From positions 1-64,000 of the forward strand of contig NZ_JAPNXS010000007.1 in NCBI RefSeq assembly GCF_030397575.1: a DNA stretch of 64,000 bases. Reading direction: 5' to 3'. Below are positions 55,621 through 64,000 of this stretch, piece after piece. Numbering within the stretch: position 1 is the stretch's first letter; each line of letters opens with the position of its first letter. Below the pieces are notes generated by a model, which was given only the letters and a program-made list of their open reading frames with translations, ran no database searches and had not been told where the DNA came from. Position numbers and translations under genes: made by a program. The DNA comes from Psychromonas sp. 14N.309.X.WAT.B.A12. Lineage in GTDB: Bacteria > Pseudomonadota > Gammaproteobacteria > Enterobacterales > Psychromonadaceae.

Positions 55621-58600
55621 TTAACTCTTAGATAGGTCAAGTAACTCTCTTAGCGCAACTTGACACATACTAAACTCGGGCGTGCTCACTGCTGATAAAG
55701 CCTCTGTCATCTTGTGCCAGCGAGTAGCTAGATTTTTATGTAGCTCTAACCAATCGTCATAAGCTTTTACAAACTCTTTACCTTCAATCATTAATAAGAT
55801 TGCTCTGGTAATGCGTTTTTGTTGCCACTCTAAGTCATCTCGCATCGCTTCTCTCGCTAATAACTGCCAATGACTATCAACAGGTAACAAGTTTAGCTGT
55901 GCAGAAATATCTGCTAGCTTGAGATTCTCTTCTGAGTAAAAATAAACACTCGCAGCAAGTTGTGGGTCTAGTTTTAATTTACTCGCAACATCAATAATAT
56001 TAAGCAACGCATAAGATTGCTCTGTATTACAGAGTTTTTCTGCAAGTATCGCAGGTACCCCCTCTTTTTCAGCCTTGTCTAACTCAGCTTGACGTTGTTT
56101 TAAGCTTTGCTCACTTAATAGTTTAGGTAAATTAGCCTTCACTTCTTGCAAGGACGTACGGTATTTCTTAATTAAAGAAGCACAATCCAACTGCTCTCTA
56201 TGACTTCTAATTATCCAGCGTGAAGCATGGCGCACCATACGTTTTAACTTATTAATTAACTCCGCTTGTACGGCACTGGCTATCTTATTGTCTAATGACT
56301 CAATTTCAGCTAACAACTCAGGTAAATCAAAGATATCACGCGCAGCAACCCAAGCTTTTGCTAGCTCTAGGAATGAACAACCAGTACTGGACATAATACG
56401 ATAAGCAAAAGAAGCGCCCATAATATTAAAGAGATCATTACTTACTTTAGTCGCAACAAGTTCTGACAATAAAGAGTGCTCATGAATTTCAGCTTTGTAC
56501 GCTTTAACTAACTCAGCAGGAAAAACCTTTTCAGCCTCTTTAGCTAAATAGCCATCTTCTGCAATACGTGCTTTAGCTAATTCTTCTTTCATCTCATTTT
56601 TAGCATAAGAGATCATCACTGAAATAACTGGGCGTGTTAGCCCTAAGCCAGCATTTTTGCGTTCCGTGATTTCCTCATCGCTTGGGATAAACTCTAAGCT
56701 TCTATTTAACTTGCCTTTTTCTTCTTGGCTATTAATTAAGCCACGTAACGACTCAATACTTTTATGTCCTTGAAGGAAAGATAAGCTAATACTTTGCGCT
56801 TGGCGGTAATTGTTATGCAACACTAAATCAGAAACTTGATCGGTCATATTCTGTAACCAAACATTACGCTGCTTAACGGTTAAATCTCCCTTTGAAACTA
56901 GTTTATCCAGGAGGATTTTAATATTCACTTCTAAATCTGAACAGTTTACGCCAGCAGCATTGTCAATCGCATCAGTGAAACATTGACCTCCATGATTAGC
57001 AAACTCAATACGGGCACTCTGAGTCATCCCCAAATTACCGCCTTCACCAATCACTTTACAACGCAACTCCTTACCATTAACACGTAAGATGTCATTCGCT
57101 TTATCGCCAACATCAGCATGGCTCTCTTTACTGCTCTTAACATAAGTACCAATGCCGCCATTCCACAGTAGATCAACTTGTGCTTTAAGCAATAATGAAA
57201 TCAGCTCTGTTGGTGTAACCTTTGCTTTTTTAATATCAAAGGCTTTTGCCATTTCCGGCGAAACGGCTATCGACTTAGCAGAGCGCTCAAAGATACCGCC
57301 ACCAGCAGAAATTAACTTAGTGTTATAATCCGCCCAACTCGTTCTTGGAGTATCAAATAGACGTTGACGCTCTTCAAAGCATGCATCTAAATTACTTGGA
57401 TTTGGATCGATGAAGATGTGTAAATGGTTAAATGCAGCCATTAACTTAATCTTCTTAGAACACAGCATTCCGTTACCGAATACATCTCCAGCCATATCAC
57501 CAATACCAATCACTGAAATAGGTTGCGCTTGAACATCAATACCTAATTCTCTGAAGTGACGCTGAACACTTATCCACGCACCTTTAGCGGTAATCCCCAT
57601 TTTCTTATGGTCATAACCATTACTGCCGCCCGATGCAAAAGCATCGTTTAGCCAGAAATTACGATCCGTTGCTAACTCATTAGCAATGTCAGAGAAGGTC
57701 GCTGTCCCTTTGTCAGCTGCAACCACTAAATATGGGTCATCATTGTCGTAACGCACCACTTGTTGTGGCGGTAATAGATTACCGGCTTCTAAATTATCAG
57801 TAATATCCAATAGCGCACTGATGAACATTTTGTAACAAGTAATCCCTTCTTGCATGAAGGTATCTCTATCCATTGAAGGGTTAAGGTGCTTAGCAACAAA
57901 GCCTCCTTTAGCACCTACCGGTACAATCACCGAGTTTTTTACTTGTTGTGCTTTTACTAAACCTAAGACCTCTGTACGGTAATCTTCACCACGGTCAGAC
58001 CAACGTAAACCTCCACGAGCAACATTACCGCCACGAAGATGCACACCTTCAAAACGTGGTGAATAAACAAACACCTCGTAACTTAAACGGGGCAGTGGTA
58101 TTTCGCTTATTTTTTTGTGATCAAATTTAAAGCTAATATATTCTTTAAATTGTCCATCTTGTTGTTGGAAATAATTACTACGAATCGTCGCCATAATTAG
58201 CTCAACATATTTGCGTAACACTCGATCTTCATTGAGGTTACTCACTTCGTTTAGCCCTTCTAAAATATTATTTTCCATTGCGGTTTGTTTTTCGAGACTC
58301 ATCTGCTTTTCAGGATTAAAGCGCGCATGGAATAACTCAACAATTTGTTTAACAAAGCCACTGTGATCTAGCAGAATTTTAGCGATAGCATAATGGCTGA
58401 AACCAAAGCGGATCTGTTTTAAATATTTAGCATATGCACGCAACATCGCAATATCACGCCAAGCGATACCAGCCCCTAAGATAAGTTTATTAAATGGGTC
58501 ATTATCGGTTTGTGCATACCAAATTGCTAAAAAAGCATCGGAGAACAAATGACGGTAACTTTCAGGGTCAAAACCGGCATCATCTCCATACAATAAAGTA

Positions 58601-60426
58601 AAGTCATATAACCAGAAGGTACTTTCACCAGCTGGACAAACTTGGAATGGGTATTCTTGCGCCACTTTTAATCCTAAATTTTCTAAAATAGGGATTAAAT
58701 CGGATAGCAGCAATGCGCCGTCTTGGTGGAATAGTTTTAGTTTTAAACCACTGTTATTCGCTTCAATAGAACGGTAGAAACGTAATCCCATTGAACGTTC
58801 AGGGGATTTAAATAACGACTCAATACGTGCAATGTCGGTTACCGCAACACGAGAACTAAAGCTATCTTGGTAGCTAGTAGGAAAAGCTGATGCATACTTA
58901 CGAGCCAGTTTCACAGCCGTTTCTTCACCGTAGTTTTCAATTAACGACTCTTGTAGTTCCTCACTCCACGCTTTAGTTATCTGCTGCATACGTAATTGAA
59001 TAGCGTTAGTTTCTAAGTCACCTTGATAAGGCTTATCTAGATGAATCACCAAACGCAGACGAGCTAGATTGGACTCACTTAAGTAAGTTTGAAAGTCACT
59101 ATCCGCAATATCCATAGTGCGCGACAACAGCTCAACAAATTTCAATCTTACTTCTGTATTGTATAGGTCGCGTGGTACGTATAACAGAGCGGTCACAAAA
59201 CGTTTATTACCGTCTGTTCTTAGGAATAATTTAAGCTGCTTTCTTTCTTGGGCATGTAACACTTCAATCACATTGTTAAGCAAGGTCTCCTCATCACATA
59301 GCAATAAATCCTCCACCGCATAAGTGGATAATATTTGTGAGAGCTCTTTGTAGTAATGACTGCCTAAACTTAAACCTGATTGCGCTAAGATATTGCTTAT
59401 TTTATGGCGAATAACCGGAATACCTAATGGGCTGCCACTGTATACAGAAGATGTGTAAAGACCGATTAAACGAATCCCACCAATCAAATTACCCTGCTTA
59501 TCGAATTGTTTAATATAGACCACATCAGGATAAGCAATACGATGAACTAATGCTCGCTGCGATACTTTACTAAAATGCAGAAGCGAGCTATTTTTCAGCT
59601 CATGTAAACAATCAAAGTGCTCTTGATCAGACATAAACTTATTATGTTTAAATAACCCTAACGCACTGCCTTCTGTAATACTGATCACATCATCTTTAAC
59701 TTTAAATTCATCACACGCTAAAAAAGTAAAATGATCATCTAACATCCAACTCAAATAAGTTTGCTGCTCGTCAAAACCATCTTTTTCCGTGATAACTGCG
59801 CTTTCTTTTTTACTTTTTTGAATAGCTGACTTTACTTTGCTTTGAATAGTTAGGTAATCATCAACCACTAATGACACATTAGCTAAAGCTTGCTCTAAAC
59901 TACTTTGAATTTTAGCGCGCTCAGTAGCAGAACTAGTTTGGTCGATTTCAATATATAACAGTAACTCAGTATTTAAATCATTAACTTTAATATCATCGGT
60001 ATTGAGTTTTTTTAATTTTCCACTGACGGTACGCTCACTACATATTTCACTGTAAAAAATTCGGTGTAATTTAGTATTTAATTTGTTTAAAGTTATTTTG
60101 ATAGTATCAATAACAAAGGGAATGTTACGGCTTAGAATACTGATAATGGTATGAGTGGATTGCCACTCGTCTTGCTCTACATCTGGATTGAATACTTTAA
60201 CCTTTGCCGCTTGCCCTTTCCAAACGTGCACCTCTCTCCATAATGAAACCGTTAGGCCCGCTAAATCGTCAGGACTAATAGTAGCTAAATCTACAATGCT
60301 AACATCACGATAAATACCGGAAATAAAATTTTCTAATAAAGGTTGTTCTCGCACCGGGAAGTGTGCTTTTAATTGAGTGAATACTTGCTCGAGAATGTCT
60401 AACTTTTGGCTCATTTTGCTATTCAT
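55621..60426 (-). CDS. gdhB: NAD-specific glutamate dehydrogenase (large, GDH-180 type)
   Basis: A 1601-residue enzyme that deaminates glutamate to 2-oxoglutarate with NAD. About 700 N-terminal residues carry regulatory ACT-like segments. The catalytic core has the motif NVARGGLRWSDRGEDYRTEV, the substrate-lysine region VPVGAKGGFVAKHLN, GIGDMAGDVFGNGML, and the NAD-fold VIGEGGNLGMTQSAR. A C-terminal helical domain of about 400 residues completes it. The size is typical of the GDH-180 class in marine gammaproteobacteria and Pseudomonas. The start is the ATG at 60426 with AGGTG four bases upstream; the frame opens at GTG two codons earlier. The single-copy gene is followed by a terminator. Confidence 0.95.
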   Translation of the reverse strand: MNSKMSQKLDILEQVFTQLKAHFPVREQPLLENFISGIYRDVSIVDLATISPDDLAGLTVSLWREVHVWKGQAAKVKVFNPDVEQDEWQSTHTIISILSRNIPFVIDTIKITLNKLNTKLHRIFYSEICSERTVSGKLKKLNTDDIKVNDLNTELLLYIEIDQTSSATERAKIQSSLEQALANVSLVVDDYLTIQSKVKSAIQKSKKESAVITEKDGFDEQQTYLSWMLDDHFTFLACDEFKVKDDVISITEGSALGLFKHNKFMSDQEHFDCLHELKNSSLLHFSKVSQRALVHRIAYPDVVYIKQFDKQGNLIGGIRLIGLYTSSVYSGSPLGIPVIRHKISNILAQSGLSLGSHYYKELSQILSTYAVEDLLLCDEETLLNNVIEVLHAQERKQLKLFLRTDGNKRFVTALLYVPRDLYNTEVRLKFVELLSRTMDIADSDFQTYLSESNLARLRLVIHLDKPYQGDLETNAIQLRMQQITKAWSEELQESLIENYGEETAVKLARKYASAFPTSYQDSFSSRVAVTDIARIESLFKSPERSMGLRFYRSIEANNSGLKLKLFHQDGALLLSDLIPILENLGLKVAQEYPFQVCPAGESTFWLYDFTLLYGDDAGFDPESYRHLFSDAFLAIWYAQTDNDPFNKLILGAGIAWRDIAMLRAYAKYLKQIRFGFSHYAIAKILLDHSGFVKQIVELFHARFNPEKQMSLEKQTAMENNILEGLNEVSNLNEDRVLRKYVELIMATIRSNYFQQQDGQFKEYISFKFDHKKISEIPLPRLSYEVFVYSPRFEGVHLRGGNVARGGLRWSDRGEDYRTEVLGLVKAQQVKNSVIVPVGAKGGFVAKHLNPSMDRDTFMQEGITCYKMFISALLDITDNLEAGNLLPPQQVVRYDNDDPYLVVAADKGTATFSDIANELATDRNFWLNDAFASGGSNGYDHKKMGITAKGAWISVQRHFRELGIDVQAQPISVIGIGDMAGDVFGNGMLCSKKIKLMAAFNHLHIFIDPNPSNLDACFEERQRLFDTPRTSWADYNTKLISAGGGIFERSAKSIAVSPEMAKAFDIKKAKVTPTELISLLLKAQVDLLWNGGIGTYVKSSKESHADVGDKANDILRVNGKELRCKVIGEGGNLGMTQSARIEFANHGGQCFTDAIDNAAGVNCSDLEVNIKILLDKLVSKGDLTVKQRNVWLQNMTDQVSDLVLHNNYRQAQSISLSFLQGHKSIESLRGLINSQEEKGKLNRSLEFIPSDEEITERKNAGLGLTRPVISVMISYAKNEMKEELAKARIAEDGYLAKEAEKVFPAELVKAYKAEIHEHSLLSELVATKVSNDLFNIMGASFAYRIMSSTGCSFLELAKAWVAARDIFDLPELLAEIESLDNKIASAVQAELINKLKRMVRHASRWIIRSHREQLDCASLIKKYRTSLQEVKANLPKLLSEQSLKQRQAELDKAEKEGVPAILAEKLCNTEQSYALLNIIDVASKLKLDPQLAASVYFYSEENLKLADISAQLNLLPVDSHWQLLAREAMRDDLEWQQKRITRAILLMIEGKEFVKAYDDWLELHKNLATRWHKMTEALSAVSTPEFSMCQVALRELLDLSKS

Positions 60427-60834
60427 GTACACCTACCTACTATTGAAGAGTAACTACATAACTTAAGGCTAAGTAAAAAGAATTAAATAAACAATACAAT
60501 AAATTAAGAAGCGCTTATTAGCACACAAAAAATCACTAAATAGTGCGATTAAATACATAAAATAAAAAATAGTTTTTTACTTAGAAAAAGATAGAAAGGG
60601 GAAATAGACTTTTAATTGCATAAACCAGTATTTTTAGACAAAAAATGATGTTTTAAGACAATCCAATAAATCTGCTTTATACCAATTAGATTAGTCAAAA
60701 GAAGTAAATAAATGATAATAATTGACAAGCCTCGTACAGGGGAACATGACGACTGAATCAGACAGGGAGCAATGAATCAACGCAGCCCCCTATAAATAGC
60801 AAAATCATATCGATTTCATTTTTAAAGATAGAAA
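60427..60834. repeat. Intergenic region with a solo end of the ATACCAATTA repeat
   Basis: 408 bp between NAD-GDH and the DUF4202 gene. Bases 60679-60695 read ATACCAATTAGATTAGT, matching the right end of the element at 35786-35947 in 15 of 17 positions, without a partner end nearby. A small CACTA-AA-TAGTG dyad lies near 60535. The GDH promoter should be in the left part. No gene is seen. Confidence 0.45.
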
Positions 60835-61434
60835 TTAACTAATGGCTTTAACAATTAAGCTTTGTAGAGGCACGGGTAAAGTAATGCCTCCTGCTAATGC
60901 AAACTGGTGGGCATCATCAGACATTTTCTTCCAAGTTTTAAGGATAATCCCCATCCACTTTTCTTCGCTGTATTCAGGATGCTTATTGGCAAACTCAAGC
61001 ATGTAGTATTCAACAAACACTAAGCCAGCTATATCTTCAAGTAATTGACTATCAGGGTTACGCTTAATAGACTTTTTCCCCACTGCATTTTTAACTTGCT
61101 CTATTGTATCTGCTTGATAACCAGCTTGTTGCATTAGTTCAGCCACACGGTTGGCATGAAACGTATAAAGGTTAGTTCGCCACTGGTGATATCCTTGCTT
61201 ACCTTCTGGGTAATCGCTACGTAATGATTGCCAGCGTTGAATATGCTGCCCTCGCACGGCGATCTGTATTATTTCACTGGCATCATGTTTAAAACGAAAC
61301 AACATCTCAGTCATTCGCTGTGAATACAATCGCTCTTTAGGCCATTCAACACCTGCAAGCGAAACTATATTAGGATCTTGATTATTTGCATCATCAATTA
61401 ATGCAATCAGTTGCTCTAGCTGCTGTGTACTCAT
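60835..61434 (-). CDS. DUF4202 family protein
   Basis: A 199-residue helical protein matching DUF4202: the segments GVEWPKERLYSQRMTEML, IAVRGQHIQRW and YHQWRTNLYTFHANRVAELM are characteristic. The conserved His residues in RGQHIQRW and HANR suggest an HD-like metal site, but the function is unknown. The start ATG at 61434 has GGAG six bases upstream. It is preceded 39 bp upstream by a 14-bp-stem hairpin with a T run in the same direction. Confidence 0.8.
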   Translation of the reverse strand: MSTQQLEQLIALIDDANNQDPNIVSLAGVEWPKERLYSQRMTEMLFRFKHDASEIIQIAVRGQHIQRWQSLRSDYPEGKQGYHQWRTNLYTFHANRVAELMQQAGYQADTIEQVKNAVGKKSIKRNPDSQLLEDIAGLVFVEYYMLEFANKHPEYSEEKWMGIILKTWKKMSDDAHQFALAGGITLPVPLQSLIVKAIS

Positions 61435-61472
61435 AGCTTACTCCGATGCTTATCTCAATATTCAATAGATAT

Positions 61473-61508
61473 AAAAAACCTCGAAGATATTAATATATCT
61501 TCGAGGTT
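61473..61508 (-). terminator. Perfect 14-bp hairpin with T run upstream of the DUF4202 gene
   Basis: AACCTCGAAGATAT (61477-61490) pairs perfectly with ATATCTTCGAGGTT (61495-61508) across a 4-base loop. On the minus strand it is followed by a T run. It points into the DUF4202 gene, so it either ends minus-strand transcription from the 62-kb region or acts as a leader terminator. Confidence 0.75.
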
Positions 61509-61695
61509 GAGCAGTCAATTTATAAATGGATTTACTGAGTAGGCGCGCCACTTAACCTTAATATCTCGTTAAGCAGTTGAAAATGGTGAGCTATAAAGTC
61601 AGCAGTGTATGATAGCCTCTTTGTCGAGTATTCATAAACTGTCTTGCACTATGTATCTCGCTAATAACTAGATTATCAACAAGAATCGAGGTTTC

Positions 61696-61857
61696 ATGAA
61701 CATAATCACTAAAACGTGGCAACGCTACTGTAATTGGCTAGATGAAATGGGGTTAACCCCAGAAAATAAACGCTGTTGCGTACCACTTGATGAACGCGCA
61801 CAAAAAGCCCTTCGTGCAGAGCAAAATCTTGGCACAACAAAAGATGATAAAAAGTAG
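61696..61857 (+). CDS. Small protein, DUF5363-like (53 residues)
   Basis: A short gene with a good ribosome site (GAGG five to six bases before the ATG). The protein has an N-terminal amphipathic part TWQRYCNWLDEMGLTPENKR followed by CCVPLDE and a polar lysine-rich tail. The pattern of W-x-x-YC-x-WLD-x-x-GLTPE-x-KR-x-CVP is the signature of short Vibrio and marine gammaproteobacterial proteins annotated as DUF5363. Function is unknown. A GGTTATTAAT/ATTAATAACC hairpin lies just after it (61870-61893). Confidence 0.7.
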   Translation: MNIITKTWQRYCNWLDEMGLTPENKRCCVPLDERAQKALRAEQNLGTTKDDKK

Positions 61858-61873
61858 ATAAGTTTACTGGTTA

Positions 61874-62080
61874 TTAATACTCATTAATAACCGCTAACAC
61901 CGCTTTATTTTTTATGATTGAGCTTGTTTGTAAGCTTTGCCGCCTTTCCACTAAAACAGATTTAGAATATAACTGACAACATCGTTCACATACTTCTTCA
62001 TTAGTTAATAAGGCGTATCGGAAACAATACTCAAGGTTGGCGAAACGTTGTTATAACAACGACCTCTTCGCATATAAAAC
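61874..62080 (-). pseudogene. Possible frameshifted small cysteine-containing gene
   Basis: In the 275-bp gap between the DUF5363-like gene and the DMT gene, the minus strand has a 58-codon open stretch (62050 to 61877, stop at 61874-61876). It reads like protein (RFANLEYCFRYALLTNEEV, CERCCQLYSKSVLVERRQ) but lacks a start codon. A short ATG-started frame (MRFYMRRGRCYNN) leads into it in another phase. The two meet at a perfect 14-bp palindrome, GTTGTTATAACAAC (62047-62060). A frameshift inside a former small gene with a CxxC motif is the simplest reading; chance cannot be excluded. Confidence 0.3.
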
Positions 62081-62132
62081 CGCATACTCAAAGGTAGAAA
62101 ACAATAATGGCCCGTCAGAACTCTGTAGTTAT

Positions 62133-63020
62133 TCAATTAGCTATCCGTTTGCGCGTTAGTGCTATTCCAGAAATAATAAATAACATTGCTACCAGGCTGT
62201 GCCAATCAATAGTTTCGCCTAAAAGAAGTGCGCCAGTAAAATACGCCACAACAGGAATCACGTAATTTATATAGGAAAGAAATGTAGGACCTGCCGAACC
62301 AATAACGGCAAACAAAAGAATGGTGGCAAATGCAGTCGGACCAACACCTAACCACAACATGGATAACGAGGCTTTTAAAGAATAACTTTGTTGCCACGGT
62401 AAATCTTGCCACAACCACAATGGCACTATAACGATACTAGAAATAATCATCACACCTGCTGCCGTAACAACAGGATTATAGGAGGGTAATCGCCTCACTA
62501 AAATGGCATTTATCGCATAACTAAAAGTTGCGAATAAAATCAATAGACCACTCAGCAAACTACTGTGGGCACCTACAAGTGACGGCCAAAGCACAATCAC
62601 CACACCAGTAATGCCTAATATAAAACCAAAAACTTTAAAGCGGTTAAGGCTTTCTCCAGACACAAAATAATGCGCCAAAATCATTGTCGCTAACGGCATA
62701 AATGCCATCAATAACCCCGTAATGCCCGAGCTAATATCCTTCTGACCTGTTGAGATAAGAAAAAAAGGCAACAAATTACCCATGATACCTAACAGTAAAA
62801 AGATCGCCCAAGCCAAGGGCTCCACAGGCAAACGCCACCCCTTGCCATACATAAAGAGAGTGAGAATAATCGCTGCAATCAAGACTCTAAGAGAGACGAT
62901 AGCCACAGGACTAAAGCTTTGAAGTGAGACAGCGGTAAACATAAATGATGTTCCCCACAACAGAATGAGTAACAGCAGAGAAAGCCAGTCTTTAACGGTA
63001 GGCATATAGTTGAGAGTCAT
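62133..63020 (-). CDS. DMT-superfamily (EamA) transporter
   Basis: A 295-residue inner-membrane protein with ten predicted helices in two EamA repeats: the first from LLLLILLWGTSFMFTAVSLQ, the second from LSGLLILFATFSYAINAILV. This is the drug/metabolite transporter superfamily, often exporters of amino acids or metabolites (RhaT/YdcZ/EamA types). The substrate is unknown. The start is set at the ATG at 63020 (GGA about seven bases upstream); the open frame runs to 63107, and a second ATG at 63005 is possible. Confidence 0.88.
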   Translation of the reverse strand: MTLNYMPTVKDWLSLLLLILLWGTSFMFTAVSLQSFSPVAIVSLRVLIAAIILTLFMYGKGWRLPVEPLAWAIFLLLGIMGNLLPFFLISTGQKDISSGITGLLMAFMPLATMILAHYFVSGESLNRFKVFGFILGITGVVIVLWPSLVGAHSSLLSGLLILFATFSYAINAILVRRLPSYNPVVTAAGVMIISSIVIVPLWLWQDLPWQQSYSLKASLSMLWLGVGPTAFATILLFAVIGSAGPTFLSYINYVIPVVAYFTGALLLGETIDWHSLVAMLFIISGIALTRKRIAN

Positions 63021-63103
63021 GTGTTTGATCCAATTAGCATTATGACTAGAGAGTTTAACCGACACCCTCGTACTTTGTTGAGGTTTTAATATAGAATGAC
63101 AGA

Positions 63104-63192
63104 ACACCCAAAGGTTTTAAATCGCAAAATTTTGATTTTATTGCAATTAACTATTGGGTGTCCAGAACTTCACAGAACTTCACAGAACTTCA
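63104..63192. repeat. Three tandem 10-bp repeats beside an inverted repeat
   Basis: CAGAACTTCA is repeated three times without a break at 63163-63192. Just to its left, ACACCCAA (63104-63111) and TTGGGTGT (63154-63161) form an inverted repeat enclosing an AT-rich GCAAAATTTTG segment. It lies between the DMT gene's start and the end of gtrA, where the DMT promoter should be. Confidence 0.55.
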
Positions 63193-63265
63193 ATAACTCA
63201 ATCCAGGTACGAACTGATATAGAAATATTAATCAGATAGTCTGGTAAATAAGTGAACACCAAGAG

Positions 63266-63649
63266 TTAGCATTCCTTGTAAACGAACTTATCACTCAATA
63301 TAAAATTACTAATTGTTCCTGCAATCACTCCTCCTATAAATGCTATATGAATAAAATTAGGTTGTGGTAAAACGGAAGTTAACAGATAAAAAAACGTTAT
63401 ATTTGGTAATAGCGAGCAAAGAGAGCTAACAAAAGCTCTTCTAAGTTGTTTATATATTGGTAATTGCTTTCGCTCTTGAAAAGTAAATGTTCGGTTCCCA
63501 TACCAAGTAACTAACACAGCAAAAATAAATGCTGTAATTCTAGAGCAATACATTTCAATACTCACTACGTCAAATAAGAACCAAAAAACACTGGCGTCAA
63601 TACAGAACGCAATTGCCCCAACGGTTAAAAAGCAGAGTTTTTTATTCAT
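63266..63649 (-). CDS. GtrA-family membrane protein
   Basis: A 127-residue protein with four transmembrane helices of the GtrA family: FLTVGAIAFCIDASVFWFL, ITAFIFAVLVTWYGNRTFTF (with the conserved NRTFTF), and a final GGVIAGTISNFILSDKFVY. GtrA proteins are thought to flip or present polyprenyl-linked sugars for surface glycosylation. Its start overlaps the preceding membrane-protein gene by eight bases, suggesting one glycosylation unit that continues outside the window. Confidence 0.88.
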   Translation of the reverse strand: MNKKLCFLTVGAIAFCIDASVFWFLFDVVSIEMYCSRITAFIFAVLVTWYGNRTFTFQERKQLPIYKQLRRAFVSSLCSLLPNITFFYLLTSVLPQPNFIHIAFIGGVIAGTISNFILSDKFVYKEC

Positions 63650-64000
63650 TTTGGTTATTCGAACAAAAATACAGAGAGCGCTTTCTATTTTTAGTTTTGA
63701 AACTACAGTTATTTAATATTTTCATATTATTTTTGATTTGATTATCAGCTGTCACAATGTAGTAGGGTAACGTAGTTTTTTGATTCTCTTCCCTCCAGAT
63801 TTTAGCTTGTCCTTGGGTGTAAAATCTTCCAGAAAAACTGTAGTTATTAATATAATAGACTGGAAATTTTTTATTTGTTGCTTCTATTAAAACAGCATCA
63901 CTTTTTGCTTCAAAGGTTGGTTTTCCAAATATTAGTAAGCAGACGACAACAACAGGTGCAAAACAACCAATGGATATTTCACCTCGACTCAATGTTTGCT
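63642..64000 (-). CDS. C-terminal part of a membrane protein, probably a GT39-type glycosyltransferase (truncated by window edge)
   Basis: The frame is open to the right edge (no stop before 64000), so only the last about 119 residues are visible. They comprise a hydrophobic helix (IGCFAPVVVVCLLIFG) followed by a periplasmic tail with KKFPVYYINNYSFSGRFYT and YYIVTADNQIKNN. This resembles the C-terminal periplasmic region of ArnT/PMT-like (GT39) sugar transferases, and the GtrA gene downstream supports that. The family call is tentative. Confidence 0.55.
   Translation of the reverse strand, partial: QTLSRGEISIGCFAPVVVVCLLIFGKPTFEAKSDAVLIEATNKKFPVYYINNYSFSGRFYTQGQAKIWREENQKTTLPYYIVTADNQIKNNMKILNNCSFKTKNRKRSLYFCSNNQNE

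Noticed and set aside
55621-60426. Frameshift or fusion in the 1601-residue glutamate dehydrogenase
   Set aside because: The length and domain order are normal for the GDH-180 class; there is no break in the frame.

Overview
The window is an AT-rich stretch of chromosome from a marine, probably cold-adapted gammaproteobacterium. A Psychromonas-like member of the Alteromonadales/Vibrionales side of the class fits best. Evidence for this: the gene order seqA, ybfF, ybfE, fldA, fur; a 1,600-residue NAD-glutamate dehydrogenase; rraB, ubiK, seqA and erpA; many lineage-typical small DUF proteins (DUF3549, DUF3301, DUF2310, DUF3081, DUF2750, DUF4202); and dispersed palindromic repeats ending in ATACCAATT. 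The assignment rests on gene content and order, not on a database search. No prophage, insertion sequence, CRISPR array or recognisable defence cassette is visible.

Layout. 1-700: the 3' end of a tRNA-Leu gene, a 154-bp-period tandem duplication carrying a decayed tRNA-Leu copy and its terminator, then a PhnA/YjdM zinc-ribbon protein. 700-9250: accessory genes, namely an NTF2-like protein, a three-gene minus-strand group (FG-GAP/ASPIC repeat protein plus two small membrane proteins), a GH8 glucanase beside thioredoxin 2, a CPBP protease, metC and a YcxB-like protein. 9300-17700: truC with a membrane-anchored unknown, a GH88 unsaturated-uronyl hydrolase, a PEP-CTERM protein, a YihU-like 3-hydroxyacid dehydrogenase and katG. 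17800-24700: a tight five-gene operon of conserved unknowns ending in a CreA-like gene, then hemH, ubiG with a DUF3081 gene, and a DEAD-box helicase with a TTG start. 24800-33300: glycogen/glucose-phosphate metabolism (glgP, pgm), seqA, ybfF and the ybfE-fldA-fur operon, which is preceded by about 600 bp of hairpin-rich noncoding DNA. 33300-45500: argA overlapping a TAXI binding protein, a TRIC/UPF0126 channel, erpA, a coiled-coil protein overlapping clcA, hemL, parC-plsC, rraB, and ubiK with DUF2750. 45500-50800: ilvY and sseA facing ilvC, then a soluble PAS-PAS chemoreceptor. 50800-54500: a two-component system beside two paralogous spondin-domain exported proteins. 54700-64000: tcdA, the large NAD-GDH, DUF4202, a 53-residue small gene, a DMT exporter, GtrA and the tail of a membrane protein that runs off the edge.

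Most of the window is housekeeping. Haem synthesis (hemL, hemH), iron and Fe-S handling (fur, fldA, erpA), peroxide defence (katG), ubiquinone synthesis (ubiG, ubiK), branched-chain and arginine synthesis (ilvC/ilvY, argA), glycogen turnover (glgP, pgm) and replication/topology (seqA, parC) are scattered as separate transcription units, often closed by clear rho-independent terminators.

The least explained parts are: the spondin pair with its two-component system; the FG-GAP/ASPIC trio; the structured leader-like region upstream of ybfE-fldA-fur; the TAXI protein translationally coupled to argA; the GH8 protein with Asn in a conserved Asp position; twin GTGA-N3-TCAC dyads between sseA and ilvC; and a frameshifted small-gene relic near 62 kb. 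None of these is proven to be a new system.
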